A program made the position numbers and the translations under genes. 59,149 bases of DNA from Clostridiales bacterium (GTDB lineage Bacteria; Bacillota; Clostridia; Christensenellales; CAG-138), in contig JAAYUE010000005.1 in NCBI GenBank assembly GCA_012517905.1, positions 1 to 59,149 on the forward strand, in the 5' to 3' direction. The notes below the pieces were generated by a model that saw nothing but the letters and a program-made list of their open reading frames with translations, was not told the origin of the DNA and ran no database searches. This document shows, piece after piece, positions 10,069 through 17,619 of this stretch (position 1 is the first letter of the stretch; each line of letters starts with the position of its first letter).

Positions 10069-11199
10069 TCAAAAATTCTCCGCCGCTTCGCCGGATTCAG
10101 CCGTATCCTGATAGCTGATGTTGCCTTTTCCGTTTTTCTTCGAGCGATACATCAGCTTGTCCGCATCGCCCAGCATCTGCTGATAGGTGCTCTCGGCGCC
10201 CATCTCCACCACGCCGTAGCTGCAGGAGACCACGCACCCGTTTTGAAAATCGATCTGCTCAATCGCGTGCTTCACGCGATCCAGCAACAGAACGGCGTTT
10301 TTCAGCGACACGTTCGGCAGCAGCAGCACAAACTCGTCCCCGCCCCAGCGCGCAATAGTGTCCGAGTTTCGAAGCTGCCTTTGCATAAGCTCCGCCAGGC
10401 TTTTCAGCACGATGTCGCCCATCGCGTGGCCGAAATCGTCGTTGATGCGCTTGAGGTTGTCCACGTCCACAAATACCAGGCAGAGCGGCAGCCCCTGCCG
10501 GCGGCAGAAGCTCATCCAGCGCCGCGCTTCCTCCTCGAGGCGCGCGCGCGTCGCCGCATTGGTCAGAAAATCCGTCGAACTGGCCTGCTCAAGCCGCGCC
10601 TTCGTAACGAAATCCTGATAGGACGCTCTATCGTTGCCAAACACCGTAACCGAGCAGAGCACGATGGTCAGCGCCGCATATGCGGCGGAGGCCAGCATCT
10701 CGTTCATCGAGCGCTCCTGCACGCAGAAAAACGACAGGGCAAAAAACGCAATGGCCGCGCTGATTGAAAGAATCAGCATATTACCGCTGCGGTTGGGCAC
10801 GATGAATATGACGAGGATCAGCGCGATCAGTCCCATGGACTGAATCATGAAATGCGGCGAATCATACAGCCAGAATACGACCAGATAGATCAAAATCGAC
10901 GCCGCTTCCAGCAGGGTGACGATCGTCGCAAAAGAAGCGAAGTTGCCCGAGCGCTGGAGCACGCGGATCATCAAAACGAGCAATATCGAAAAACCGTAGC
11001 GCGCAATGGCTACGGCAATCCGCTCTTTCTGTCCGGTAATGTAGGAAAGATCGCAAACCAAAAACAAGAAATTGACCACGCTGGCAATCCCCGCCAGAAT
11101 GTGGATATTCCGCTGCGCCGCACGCAGTTTGCTTGCATTGTAGGCGGTACGGGCCTGTTTCTGCGCAACACCCGCCTCTTTTGTTCGCGTGTTCGACAA
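10069..11199 (-). CDS. membrane diguanylate cyclase (GGDEF)
   Basis: The product makes the second messenger cyclic di-GMP from two GTP. The N-terminal half (about residues 30-185) has five to six hydrophobic helices and no recognised sensor fold. The C-terminal GGDEF domain keeps the intact active-site motif RWGGDEF (about residues 284-290). The inhibitory I-site RNSD sits exactly five residues before it, so an active enzyme with product feedback is expected. I chose a TTG at 11199 because AAGGGAAAAGGA lies just upstream; the frame stays open to a TTG at 11298, but that segment overlaps a GC hairpin and has no ribosome site. It lies between a giant adhesin-like gene and an HD-GYP gene, so local control of surface attachment is likely (inference). 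Confidence 0.9.
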   Translation of the reverse strand: MSNTRTKEAGVAQKQARTAYNASKLRAAQRNIHILAGIASVVNFLFLVCDLSYITGQKERIAVAIARYGFSILLVLMIRVLQRSGNFASFATIVTLLEAASILIYLVVFWLYDSPHFMIQSMGLIALILVIFIVPNRSGNMLILSISAAIAFFALSFFCVQERSMNEMLASAAYAALTIVLCSVTVFGNDRASYQDFVTKARLEQASSTDFLTNAATRARLEEEARRWMSFCRRQGLPLCLVFVDVDNLKRINDDFGHAMGDIVLKSLAELMQRQLRNSDTIARWGGDEFVLLLPNVSLKNAVLLLDRVKHAIEQIDFQNGCVVSCSYGVVEMGAESTYQQMLGDADKLMYRSKKNGKGNISYQDTAESGEAAENF

Positions 11200-11610
11200 T
11201 TCCTTTTCCCTTACGTCATAGCGTCCAGTTCTGCGTAAATATAGATCAGTAGAAAGCGCCGCCCGAAATCGGCGGGCGTAATTTATATATTTACACAAAT
11301 CGGGCGTAAAAACAATATGATTCGGGAAATATTTATGGAGATATCAAAAATGACACAATTGAATCGTTCTGTAGGGTTACCGCGCAATTCCGCGTGGATT
11401 CGGGCGATTTTCTGCAATGTCAGGCGCATGTTTCGACATTGTTTTTTCGAACATGCGGGGATCCAGGAGCATACCATACGTGGTAGTATCGGTCGGCGTT
11501 GCAAGGGCGCGCCTCCGCCCCATCGCTTGTCAAATGCGGAGCCGATACGTCATTTGCCCAGTTGTGTTGTGCACGAATTCGCAGAAATGCGCGCGAAAAG
11601 ACCTGTTACC
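11200..11610. other. intergenic region without a recognised gene
   Basis: This holds the upstream region of the GGDEF gene. A GCCCGCC/GGGCGGC hairpin lies near 11263-11282, and a palindrome TACCA-TACG-TGGTA lies at 11472-11485. The palindrome resembles three others inside the giant gene. Short open frames here show no family features. Confidence 0.5.
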
Positions 11611-12177
11611 CTATATGGTATTTTTGGTTTTCTCTTCGACGGGTGCTTCTTTTGCCCGGGTCATCATAAAGATCAGCATCGCCGCGCCGATGCAGAGCGC
11701 TACGTCGCCGACGCTCGCAAACCCAATGGGTACGCCGGCGGGGCCGATGCGGATCACATCCCCGAGAAACGGCAGGCGCGTCGTTTCATCCATCAGGCAA
11801 TACGCATAGATCCGCCCCTCTGCCAACTGCGTCAGGCGCTCCCCCGCCCCGCCGAGCAGCGAAGCGGAGACCGGCATGCATCCGCCGTTGAGCACGATAA
11901 CGAGCAGATTGCAGAGCGAACCGGCAAACACAAAAAGCGGCCAGAGCGGCCGCCTGCGGTTGAGAAACAAAAACACAAAGAGCAGCGAATATTGAATCAG
12001 GCACACGACGGCCGCACCGGTTTGCGGCGCAAGGAGCCAGGCTGCGCCGGACTTGACCAGCAACGCGCAGAGCGGCAGCCACAGGCCTGCCAGCGGATAA
12101 CGCGCGAGCCCGCGCAGGGACCCGCCGCTCAGCAGTCCCAACAGCAACCCAAGCGCGGCAAAAGCGAGCATCATCAT
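11611..12177 (-). CDS. DUF5317 family membrane protein
   Basis: This 188-residue protein has five or six hydrophobic helices. It carries the features I associate with DUF5317: NGGCMPVS in the middle and, near the end, FLGDVIRIGP followed by ASVGDV. The biochemical function is unknown. Its ATG overlaps the stop of the upstream HD-GYP gene (ATGA, 12174-12177), so the two are translationally coupled. DUF5317 proteins are often found beside HD-GYP phosphodiesterases in Clostridia, which suggests a shared membrane function. Confidence 0.8.
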   Translation of the reverse strand: MMMLAFAALGLLLGLLSGGSLRGLARYPLAGLWLPLCALLVKSGAAWLLAPQTGAAVVCLIQYSLLFVFLFLNRRRPLWPLFVFAGSLCNLLVIVLNGGCMPVSASLLGGAGERLTQLAEGRIYAYCLMDETTRLPFLGDVIRIGPAGVPIGFASVGDVALCIGAAMLIFMMTRAKEAPVEEKTKNTI

Positions 12178-13490
12178 ATCGTGTAAAGCAGCAGTTTCTC
12201 CGCGTCTTCGGGACGCAGCCTCGGTTCGATCGCGAGAAACGCCTTGACGACCTTCGGGTCCAGCTGCGTTCCCGCTACCTCCTCGAGGATTTCCCTCGCG
12301 CGCGCCTTGGTCAGCCCCGCGCGATACGGGCGGTCGGTGATGATCGCGTCGTATGTGTCCGCAACGGCCAGAATCGCCGCCGAAAGCGGAAGTTCGTCCG
12401 GTCCCTCCTGCGGATATCCGGTTCCGTCATAGCGGCGGTGATGATAGAGCACGGCGTCGTTGACCACCGGAGAAAGGTTGATGCTCTCGATGATTCTCCT
12501 GCCGACGACCGGGTGCTGTTTGATGATGTCATACTCCTCTTTTGTCAGCGGGCCGGGCTTGCGGAGCACCGCGTCCTCCACGCCGATCTTCCCCGTGTCG
12601 TGCAGCAGCGCCGCCATCATGACCTGATCGGTAAACGAGCGCGAACAGCCCATCGCCTTGCAGATTTCGCTGCTGAGGTAAGCGACGCGCTGGGAGTGGC
12701 CGTGCGTATACGGATCCTTCGCTTCAATCGCCTCGACAAGGGAGGCAATCGTGCGAAGGAGTATGGTGTGGCTGTCGAGATACACCTTAAACGAATAGCG
12801 GGCCAGCATCAGCGGCGCCATGAAGAGCGTCATCCAAAGATAAGCGTTGCTCTGCATGAGGATATAGCCGATCACGAGGCCGAGCGGAATCGTCGCCAGG
12901 ATATTCGGCAGAATGCCGCCGATGTTGTCGCGCAGCAACGCAAAAAAGCGCCCCTGGTCGCTGAGTTGGAAATAGAGAATGAAGAAGACAAGATTGCCAA
13001 AGATTGCAATGAACGAAAACGCCACCGCGCCGAGAACCACGTTCCAGGTAAACACGGAGTTGCCGCCCGCCGGCGCGATGAGGCTGTAGACCGCGCCGCC
13101 AAGACGAACGGCAATCAGCACATTGGCGACGTTAAAAAGCTCTTTCAGCGGCGCCCGCACCCAGGGAGAATAGTATTTCCGCGTTTTGGAGTCCTGCAGG
13201 AAGGCAAGCATCGTGGACAGCGCAAAGAGCACGACCGCCAGCTCCACGCCCTTTGTCACCACGCAGGCAAGCACAGGGACAAAGCTGATCTCCATCGTCT
13301 TATCCGCCGTGATATAGATCGGCAGCATATGGCAAAGGAGCATTACCACCAGCACGATTACGCAATAGAGGATGTTGTCGAAGAGTGTTTGCGGGTCTGT
13401 AAAAAGCGCGAATGTTTGATAAAGACTGATGCCAAACACCGCGATGCCGAACAGACCGACAAACAACATGTACAGTTTTTGCTTCTTCAT
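12174..13490 (-). CDS. membrane HD-GYP cyclic-di-GMP phosphodiesterase
   Basis: Residues 1-230 carry about seven membrane helices. Residues about 240-430 are an HD-GYP domain with HGHSQRV, the metal-binding HDTGKIG (His at about residue 297), HPVVG, HHRRYDGTGYP and DTYDAI. The family hydrolyses cyclic di-GMP to pGpG or GMP. The N-terminal region resembles membrane sensor modules of clostridial HD-GYP proteins. It is coupled to DUF5317 downstream, and a small peptide gene and an inverted-repeat leader lie upstream. Together with the GGDEF gene it gives a local synthesis/degradation pair. Confidence 0.92.
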   Translation of the reverse strand: MKKQKLYMLFVGLFGIAVFGISLYQTFALFTDPQTLFDNILYCVIVLVVMLLCHMLPIYITADKTMEISFVPVLACVVTKGVELAVVLFALSTMLAFLQDSKTRKYYSPWVRAPLKELFNVANVLIAVRLGGAVYSLIAPAGGNSVFTWNVVLGAVAFSFIAIFGNLVFFILYFQLSDQGRFFALLRDNIGGILPNILATIPLGLVIGYILMQSNAYLWMTLFMAPLMLARYSFKVYLDSHTILLRTIASLVEAIEAKDPYTHGHSQRVAYLSSEICKAMGCSRSFTDQVMMAALLHDTGKIGVEDAVLRKPGPLTKEEYDIIKQHPVVGRRIIESINLSPVVNDAVLYHHRRYDGTGYPQEGPDELPLSAAILAVADTYDAIITDRPYRAGLTKARAREILEEVAGTQLDPKVVKAFLAIEPRLRPEDAEKLLLYTI

Positions 13491-13532
13491 TCCTCTACGT
13501 CCCCGTGCATACCACGCTATGCGGTAAAAACA

Positions 13533-13747
13533 TTAACAGGTCCGGCCGGAAACTCACGATGAGTATGCTCTTTCGTTTAACCAGTCTTATCTGACAAAGA
13601 AAAACGCGCCGCTGGACAGAACCAACGCAGCCAGAGATGCAAGCGCCATGAGGATCTTCTTCATTTGGATATAGCCTCCTTCTGTCGGTCTCTGTTCTCC
13701 GCTAATCGAACAGGCTATATCCGCTACGCTATTGCCGGACCTGTTAA
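13533..13747 (-). promoter_or_regulatory. inverted-repeat leader enclosing a small ORF, upstream of the HD-GYP gene
   Basis: TTAACAGGTCCGGC (plus 13533-13546) and GCCGGACCTGTTAA (13734-13747) are perfect 14-bp inverted copies. On the minus transcript the distal arm is followed by TGTTTTTACC. Inside, GGATATAGCCT and AGGCTATATCC (13667-13677 and 13712-13722) form a perfect 11-bp stem that covers part of the AGGAGG and the spacer of the small ORF. A second stem CTGTTC/GAACAG stacks in its loop. This may be a structured regulatory RNA or paired operator sites; it is not a family I can name. Confidence 0.5.
13587..13664 (-). CDS. 25-residue hydrophobic membrane peptide
   Basis: The frame runs ATG to TAA and encodes 25 residues: MKKIL, then a hydrophobic stretch (ALASLAALVLSS), then GAFFFVR. 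A full AGGAGG lies 10 nt before the ATG, which is the best ribosome site in this region. The peptide could be a single membrane helix or a leader peptide. Its ribosome site falls in the right arm of an 11-bp hairpin, so translation may be conditional. No known family was recognised. It lies about 100 bp upstream of the HD-GYP gene on the same strand. Confidence 0.6.
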   Translation of the reverse strand: MKKILMALASLAALVLSSGAFFFVR

Positions 13748-13799
13748 CTTTTCAAAAAACACAATGATTGATCTGTATCTTCCAAATCCGCCGGGCGTT

Positions 13800-14438
13800 T
13801 CAGGCCTCCTGCGAATAGATCTCCAGCTTTCGGTTGATCGCGTCCAGCACGCTCTGCGCAACCGCCGCATCGTGATCCGGGTCGGCGTAAACGCAGCCGA
13901 TCAGCGGCGTATTCTCCGGCAGGCAGTATACCTGGGACACCACGATCGCCCGGCCGTTTGAATGGATGAGCTCCACGCTCGCCAGTTCAAAAAACGACGA
14001 CCCGCCCGTGCAGGCCTTCACCGCATCCAGCGTCGCCTGCGCGATACAGCGCATGCGGGAAAACGGAATCGCGCTGCCGACGGCCGTGCCGGTGAATCGT
14101 TCGTCCTCGCGCGCCAGCGCAACGGAGACTTCCACTTCCTTATCGGAGGAGCGCATGCTGATTCCGGAATACGCAAGGCGGAAACAGATTCCGGAAACGA
14201 TGCTGGACGCCACCTGCGCAACGCTGATGATGTGATAGTCTATGTCAATTCCATAGCGCGCGGAGACGGCGGACTGCACATCCCGAACGATCGATTTGAC
14301 GTTTCTGCGGTTGCTCGCCAGTACGTGAATCTCTGTCGGCTCCTGGAGTTCTGAAAACACTACGTGTGCGGCGTACACGCCGTTGAGCTTGGAAATCAGG
14401 GATTGCCAGTCGTTCGCGGTGCCGTATTGTCCGTCCAT
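13800..14438 (-). CDS. conserved-looking protein of unknown function, same strand as the HD-GYP gene
   Basis: This 212-residue soluble protein has no signal or membrane segment. A predicted alpha/beta start contains EIHVLASNRRNVKSIVRDVQ and then YGIDIDYHIISVAQV, a pattern I have an impression of seeing in clostridial hypothetical proteins near HD-GYP/DUF5317 genes but cannot name. The end (about 100-212) looks like a second repeat-like alpha/beta domain. The start is the ATG at 14438 with AGGAG 7 nt upstream; an earlier in-frame ATG at 14471 lacks a ribosome site. Function is not assigned. Confidence 0.75.
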   Translation of the reverse strand: MDGQYGTANDWQSLISKLNGVYAAHVVFSELQEPTEIHVLASNRRNVKSIVRDVQSAVSARYGIDIDYHIISVAQVASSIVSGICFRLAYSGISMRSSDKEVEVSVALAREDERFTGTAVGSAIPFSRMRCIAQATLDAVKACTGGSSFFELASVELIHSNGRAIVVSQVYCLPENTPLIGCVYADPDHDAAVAQSVLDAINRKLEIYSQEA

Positions 14439-14509
14439 TCTTTTCTCCTGTCCCATCGTGAAATCTGCCACAGGCGTGCAGCGACTGCAAGTTTATGCTA
14501 TCTTCATTC

Positions 14510-14538
14510 ATTATAGCCCTTGTGATATGCAAGTGCAA
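14510..14538 (-). promoter_or_regulatory. promoter of the 13800-14438 gene
   Basis: On the minus strand TTGCAC (14533-14538) and TATAAT (14510-14515) are spaced by 17 bp, 72 bp before the chosen ATG. Transcription probably continues into the small peptide, HD-GYP and DUF5317 genes. Confidence 0.6.
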
Positions 14539-14730
14539 GAAAAACAGCGTCCACCCGGACCGGTATGTAACGCGCGCTGACGGTTAAAAAACGCCATGCA
14601 AATCGGCGCCGAAGCGCTGCAAAATCACCGCTTTTCCCGATAAACTGTCGCATATGATACGGGATTGCGCGCACAGGTTACACTTCTGGCCCGCTATTTC
14701 AGGCCAGGCGTGAATTCGTCCCGATCGCGG

Positions 14731-15471
14731 TCAATCCGACTTTCCAAAAAAATACCGTCCGCGCTTCTTCGTGCCCGCGCCGTATTGAATCGCCCTGGTC
14801 GGGCAGCGGTTGATGCACCCGAGGCACTGCGTACAGTGCCGCTTTACCCAGCGCGGTCTGCCATTTTCCAGCTCGATCGCCCGAATCGGGCAGACCCGCG
14901 CGCAGAGACCGCAGCGATTGCAGTCATCCGTTGCAAAAAACGGCCTTGTGCGCCGCGCAAAGGCGTTGAACGCAGGACGAGCGAGCGCGGTTTTCAGCCA
15001 TGCCGCAACGCCTTCCTGCACGTCGTAGCAGCGCGCGTCTGCAAGGATCGCGTCCGCAATCGTCGCAAGTCTGCCACGCGCGGCGGCGATTTTCCGCCGC
15101 TCGAGCGCCGGATCATCCACCTCGAAGCCGACGATATAGTTATTCGGCATGGCGATCGACCATGCGCTTTGATAGGGAACCATCTTTTGCAGCCGCTTTA
15201 CGGCCCGCCCCGCCTCGTCCCCGCAGGTGCACACGACATACGCGTATGCGCCGTCGGCAATCGTAATCGAGCGGCAGAAGCGCTCCACGATCGCCGGCGC
15301 GCCCCATGCATAAACAGGAAACACAATGCCGACGCGCGCCGGGGCGGCTATCGCGATCCCGCCGGCCTTATCGGCCAACGGCGCGATGGCGTGCGCTTCG
15401 TCGCCCGTCAGCCGCGCGAGTTCTCCGGCGACCCATTCGGAGTTTCCGGTGCCGGAAAAGTAGTAGATCAT
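14731..15471 (-). CDS. EFR1-type flavodoxin/ferredoxin fusion protein
   Basis: The N-terminal part (1-160) is flavodoxin-like: MIYYFSGTGNSEWVA binds FMN phosphate, and VFPVYAWGAP follows. The C-terminal part (about 180-230) has two [4Fe-4S] motifs, CNRCGLCARVCP and CTQCLGCINRCP. Such EFR1-family proteins carry electrons in anaerobes; partners are not known here. A GGAGG precedes the ATG. It appears to be a single-gene unit; a minus TATACT is visible upstream without a good -35. Confidence 0.9.
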   Translation of the reverse strand: MIYYFSGTGNSEWVAGELARLTGDEAHAIAPLADKAGGIAIAAPARVGIVFPVYAWGAPAIVERFCRSITIADGAYAYVVCTCGDEAGRAVKRLQKMVPYQSAWSIAMPNNYIVGFEVDDPALERRKIAAARGRLATIADAILADARCYDVQEGVAAWLKTALARPAFNAFARRTRPFFATDDCNRCGLCARVCPIRAIELENGRPRWVKRHCTQCLGCINRCPTRAIQYGAGTKKRGRYFFGKSD

Positions 15472-15576
15472 GGCACTTCGCCTCCCGTATTTTTGCCCTC
15501 TGCCCCTGAGTATACCATAGCTTTCGCCACGCGTACGTTCCCTGTCATTTTATATTTTCCGAATCTGCTTTTGTTC

Positions 15577-15615
15577 TGCAGCAAGGCCGCCGGGATGACC
15601 GACGGCCTTGCTGCA
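15577..15615. terminator. 13-bp perfect hairpin downstream of the sugar importer operon
   Basis: TGCAGCAAGGCCG and CGGCCTTGCTGCA form a perfect 13-bp stem with a 13-nt loop, just after the last permease gene. No T-run follows, so it may stabilise the 3' end or act as a Rho-independent terminator of unusual form. Confidence 0.45.
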
Positions 15616-15655
15616 TGGTGGGAATCGATGCGGGTGTATGGGCCGCGCAGGCGCG

Positions 15656-16630
15656 TCAGACGTCTTCGCGCTTGCGCTTTCTGCCGAAACAGTCGAGCCA
15701 GATGATGGCGACGATGACGACGCCCTGGCAGACCTGCTGCAGATACGGCGCGATGCCGAGCATGTTCATGCAGTTGGTCAGCAGCTGCAGCACCATCAGG
15801 CCGACGAAGCTCTGCATGATGCCGCCGACGCCGCCGGCGAAGCTCGTTCCGCCGACCACGACGCCGCAGTTGACCATCAGCGCGGTGTCGTCGCCATAGA
15901 TGCTCGAGCCGGTGTTGAGCTTACTGCTGAGCAGCACGCCAGCGACCGCCGCCAGCGCGCCGCTGAGGATAAACGCGGTCCACTTCGTGGCGATGACGTT
16001 GATGCCGGAGTATTTGGCAACGTCGTAGTCGCCGCCGAGGGCGTAGAGGTTTCGGCCATAGCTCGTGTATCGAAGCAGCGCATAGGTCAGAAGCCCGATG
16101 ACGATCATGTAGATCGCGAGGTTAGGAACCACGCCGCCGATCTTGCCGTTGGCGATCTTCATGAACTCCATGTTGGTGCAAGAAACCGGGTGCGCGTCCG
16201 TGAGCTGCTGGTTGACGCCCTTGATGAGCATACCCATGCCGAGCGTGATGATGAACGCCTCCGTCTTCTGCTGCACAACGAGAAATCCGTTGATAAAGCC
16301 GACCAGCGCGCCGACCAGCACCGCGACCAGAATCGCGAGCCACATATTCATGCCGCCGTTCATCAGCTGGATGGACACGATGCCGGAGAGGCACATCACG
16401 CCGCCGACCGAAAGGTCGCACCCCGCGGCGATGACCGTCAGCGTGACGCCAAAGGCGATGATCTCGTTGACCGCCGCGTCCTTGAGGATGCTCAGCAGAT
16501 TGTAGGACGTGTAGAAATTCGTCTTGAAAAACAGCATGAGGATCAGCATCGCGAGGATTGCGATGACCGCCTTCTGCTTGGTAAGAGCACGCAAAGTCCG
16601 TTTGCCAAATGCTGCGATCGATGTTTGCAT
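15656..16630 (-). CDS. sugar ABC transporter permease (RbsC type), second copy
   Basis: This 324-residue inner-membrane protein has about nine to ten helices. It carries the BPD_transp_2 signature of carbohydrate permeases: AAGCDLSVGGVMCLSG near residue 70 and a later GGTSFAGGVGG. It forms the channel of a ribose/galactose-type importer. It follows the first permease by 12 bp with GGGAGGT before its ATG. Two different permeases in one operon suggest a heterodimeric channel. Confidence 0.93.
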   Translation of the reverse strand: MQTSIAAFGKRTLRALTKQKAVIAILAMLILMLFFKTNFYTSYNLLSILKDAAVNEIIAFGVTLTVIAAGCDLSVGGVMCLSGIVSIQLMNGGMNMWLAILVAVLVGALVGFINGFLVVQQKTEAFIITLGMGMLIKGVNQQLTDAHPVSCTNMEFMKIANGKIGGVVPNLAIYMIVIGLLTYALLRYTSYGRNLYALGGDYDVAKYSGINVIATKWTAFILSGALAAVAGVLLSSKLNTGSSIYGDDTALMVNCGVVVGGTSFAGGVGGIMQSFVGLMVLQLLTNCMNMLGIAPYLQQVCQGVVIVAIIWLDCFGRKRKREDV

Positions 16631-16642
16631 ACCGTTACCTCC

Positions 16643-17605
16643 CTACTGCTCTTTCCGGTTGTCGAGCCAGATGGCGACCACCAGAATAGCGCCCTTGAGC
16701 ACAACCTGCAGATAGGCGGAGACGCCGAGCAGATTCATGCAGTTTGACATCAGCGTGATCAAAAGCACGCCGAGAACCGTCCTGAGCACGCTGCCCTTGC
16801 CGCCCTTGAGCGTCGTACCACCGACGACCACGGACAGGATTGCGTTTGTCTCATAGTTTTTGCCGATGATCGGCGCGGCCGTCGTGATGCGCGAGAAGAG
16901 CACGATCGCGCCGACCGCGGACATGAGCCCGCAGATCGTATAGATCAGCACCACGCTGCGCTTGATCGGAATGCCGGACAGCTCCGCGGCAACCTTGTTT
17001 CCGCCGGTGTAGCTGATGGCGCGGCCGCTGTACGTCTTGTTGTGGAAAATCCACAGCGCCGCGAGCGAAACGAGGAAGATGATGAACGAAACCGACAGGA
17101 TGCCGACCGTGCCGGAGCCGATGGCGTCGAACACGCTCAGGGACGATTTCAGCCAGCTCATGTGCTGCGTCGCGCCGTCGGTATAGATCAGCGCGATGGC
17201 GCTGTAGACCGCGCTCATGCCGTAGGTGATAAACAGCGCCTCGGCCTGCGTCAGCGCGCCCGCCGAAATCAGCACGACGCTGTTGAGAAAGCCCAGAAAT
17301 GCGCCGAGCGCAACGCCGACAATCAACGCGTTCACCTGCCCGAGCGGGTCGATGAGCGACACCGTGACGACCGCCACCAGCGAGATCAGCCCGCCGACCG
17401 AGAGGTCGATGAACCCGCCGATGATGACGAACGTCATGCCGAGCGAAACGAAGCTCAGCGGGCCGAACTGGCGCATGATGTTCGTCAGGTTTTCGCCCGT
17501 CAGAAACTTCGGCTCCACGATGATCGTGATGATGACGAGCAGCACGATTGCGACGAGGACCAGATAGTTCAGAAAGAACTTTTTCAAATCAAACCGTTTT
17601 GTCAT
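16643..17605 (-). CDS. sugar ABC transporter permease (RbsC type), first copy
   Basis: This 320-residue permease has the motif GGFIDLSVGGLISL in the first third and GGTTLKGGKGS late, as in RbsC-like proteins. The ATG at 17605 has GGGAGG 7 nt upstream; the frame can be extended to a TTG at 17623 that overlaps the ATPase gene, but the ATG is better placed. It is paired with the second permease and the RbsA-like ATPase. Confidence 0.93.
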   Translation of the reverse strand: MTKRFDLKKFFLNYLVLVAIVLLVIITIIVEPKFLTGENLTNIMRQFGPLSFVSLGMTFVIIGGFIDLSVGGLISLVAVVTVSLIDPLGQVNALIVGVALGAFLGFLNSVVLISAGALTQAEALFITYGMSAVYSAIALIYTDGATQHMSWLKSSLSVFDAIGSGTVGILSVSFIIFLVSLAALWIFHNKTYSGRAISYTGGNKVAAELSGIPIKRSVVLIYTICGLMSAVGAIVLFSRITTAAPIIGKNYETNAILSVVVGGTTLKGGKGSVLRTVLGVLLITLMSNCMNLLGVSAYLQVVLKGAILVVAIWLDNRKEQ

Positions 17606-17619
17606 ATCGTTCCCTCCCG

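Noticed and set aside
11283-11504. Minus-strand 73-codon frame upstream of the GGDEF gene
   Set aside because: No ribosome site, no family resemblance and atypical composition.
12438-13562. Plus-strand 374-codon frame opposite the HD-GYP gene
   Set aside because: Antisense shadow; the HD-GYP product on the other strand has full catalytic motifs.
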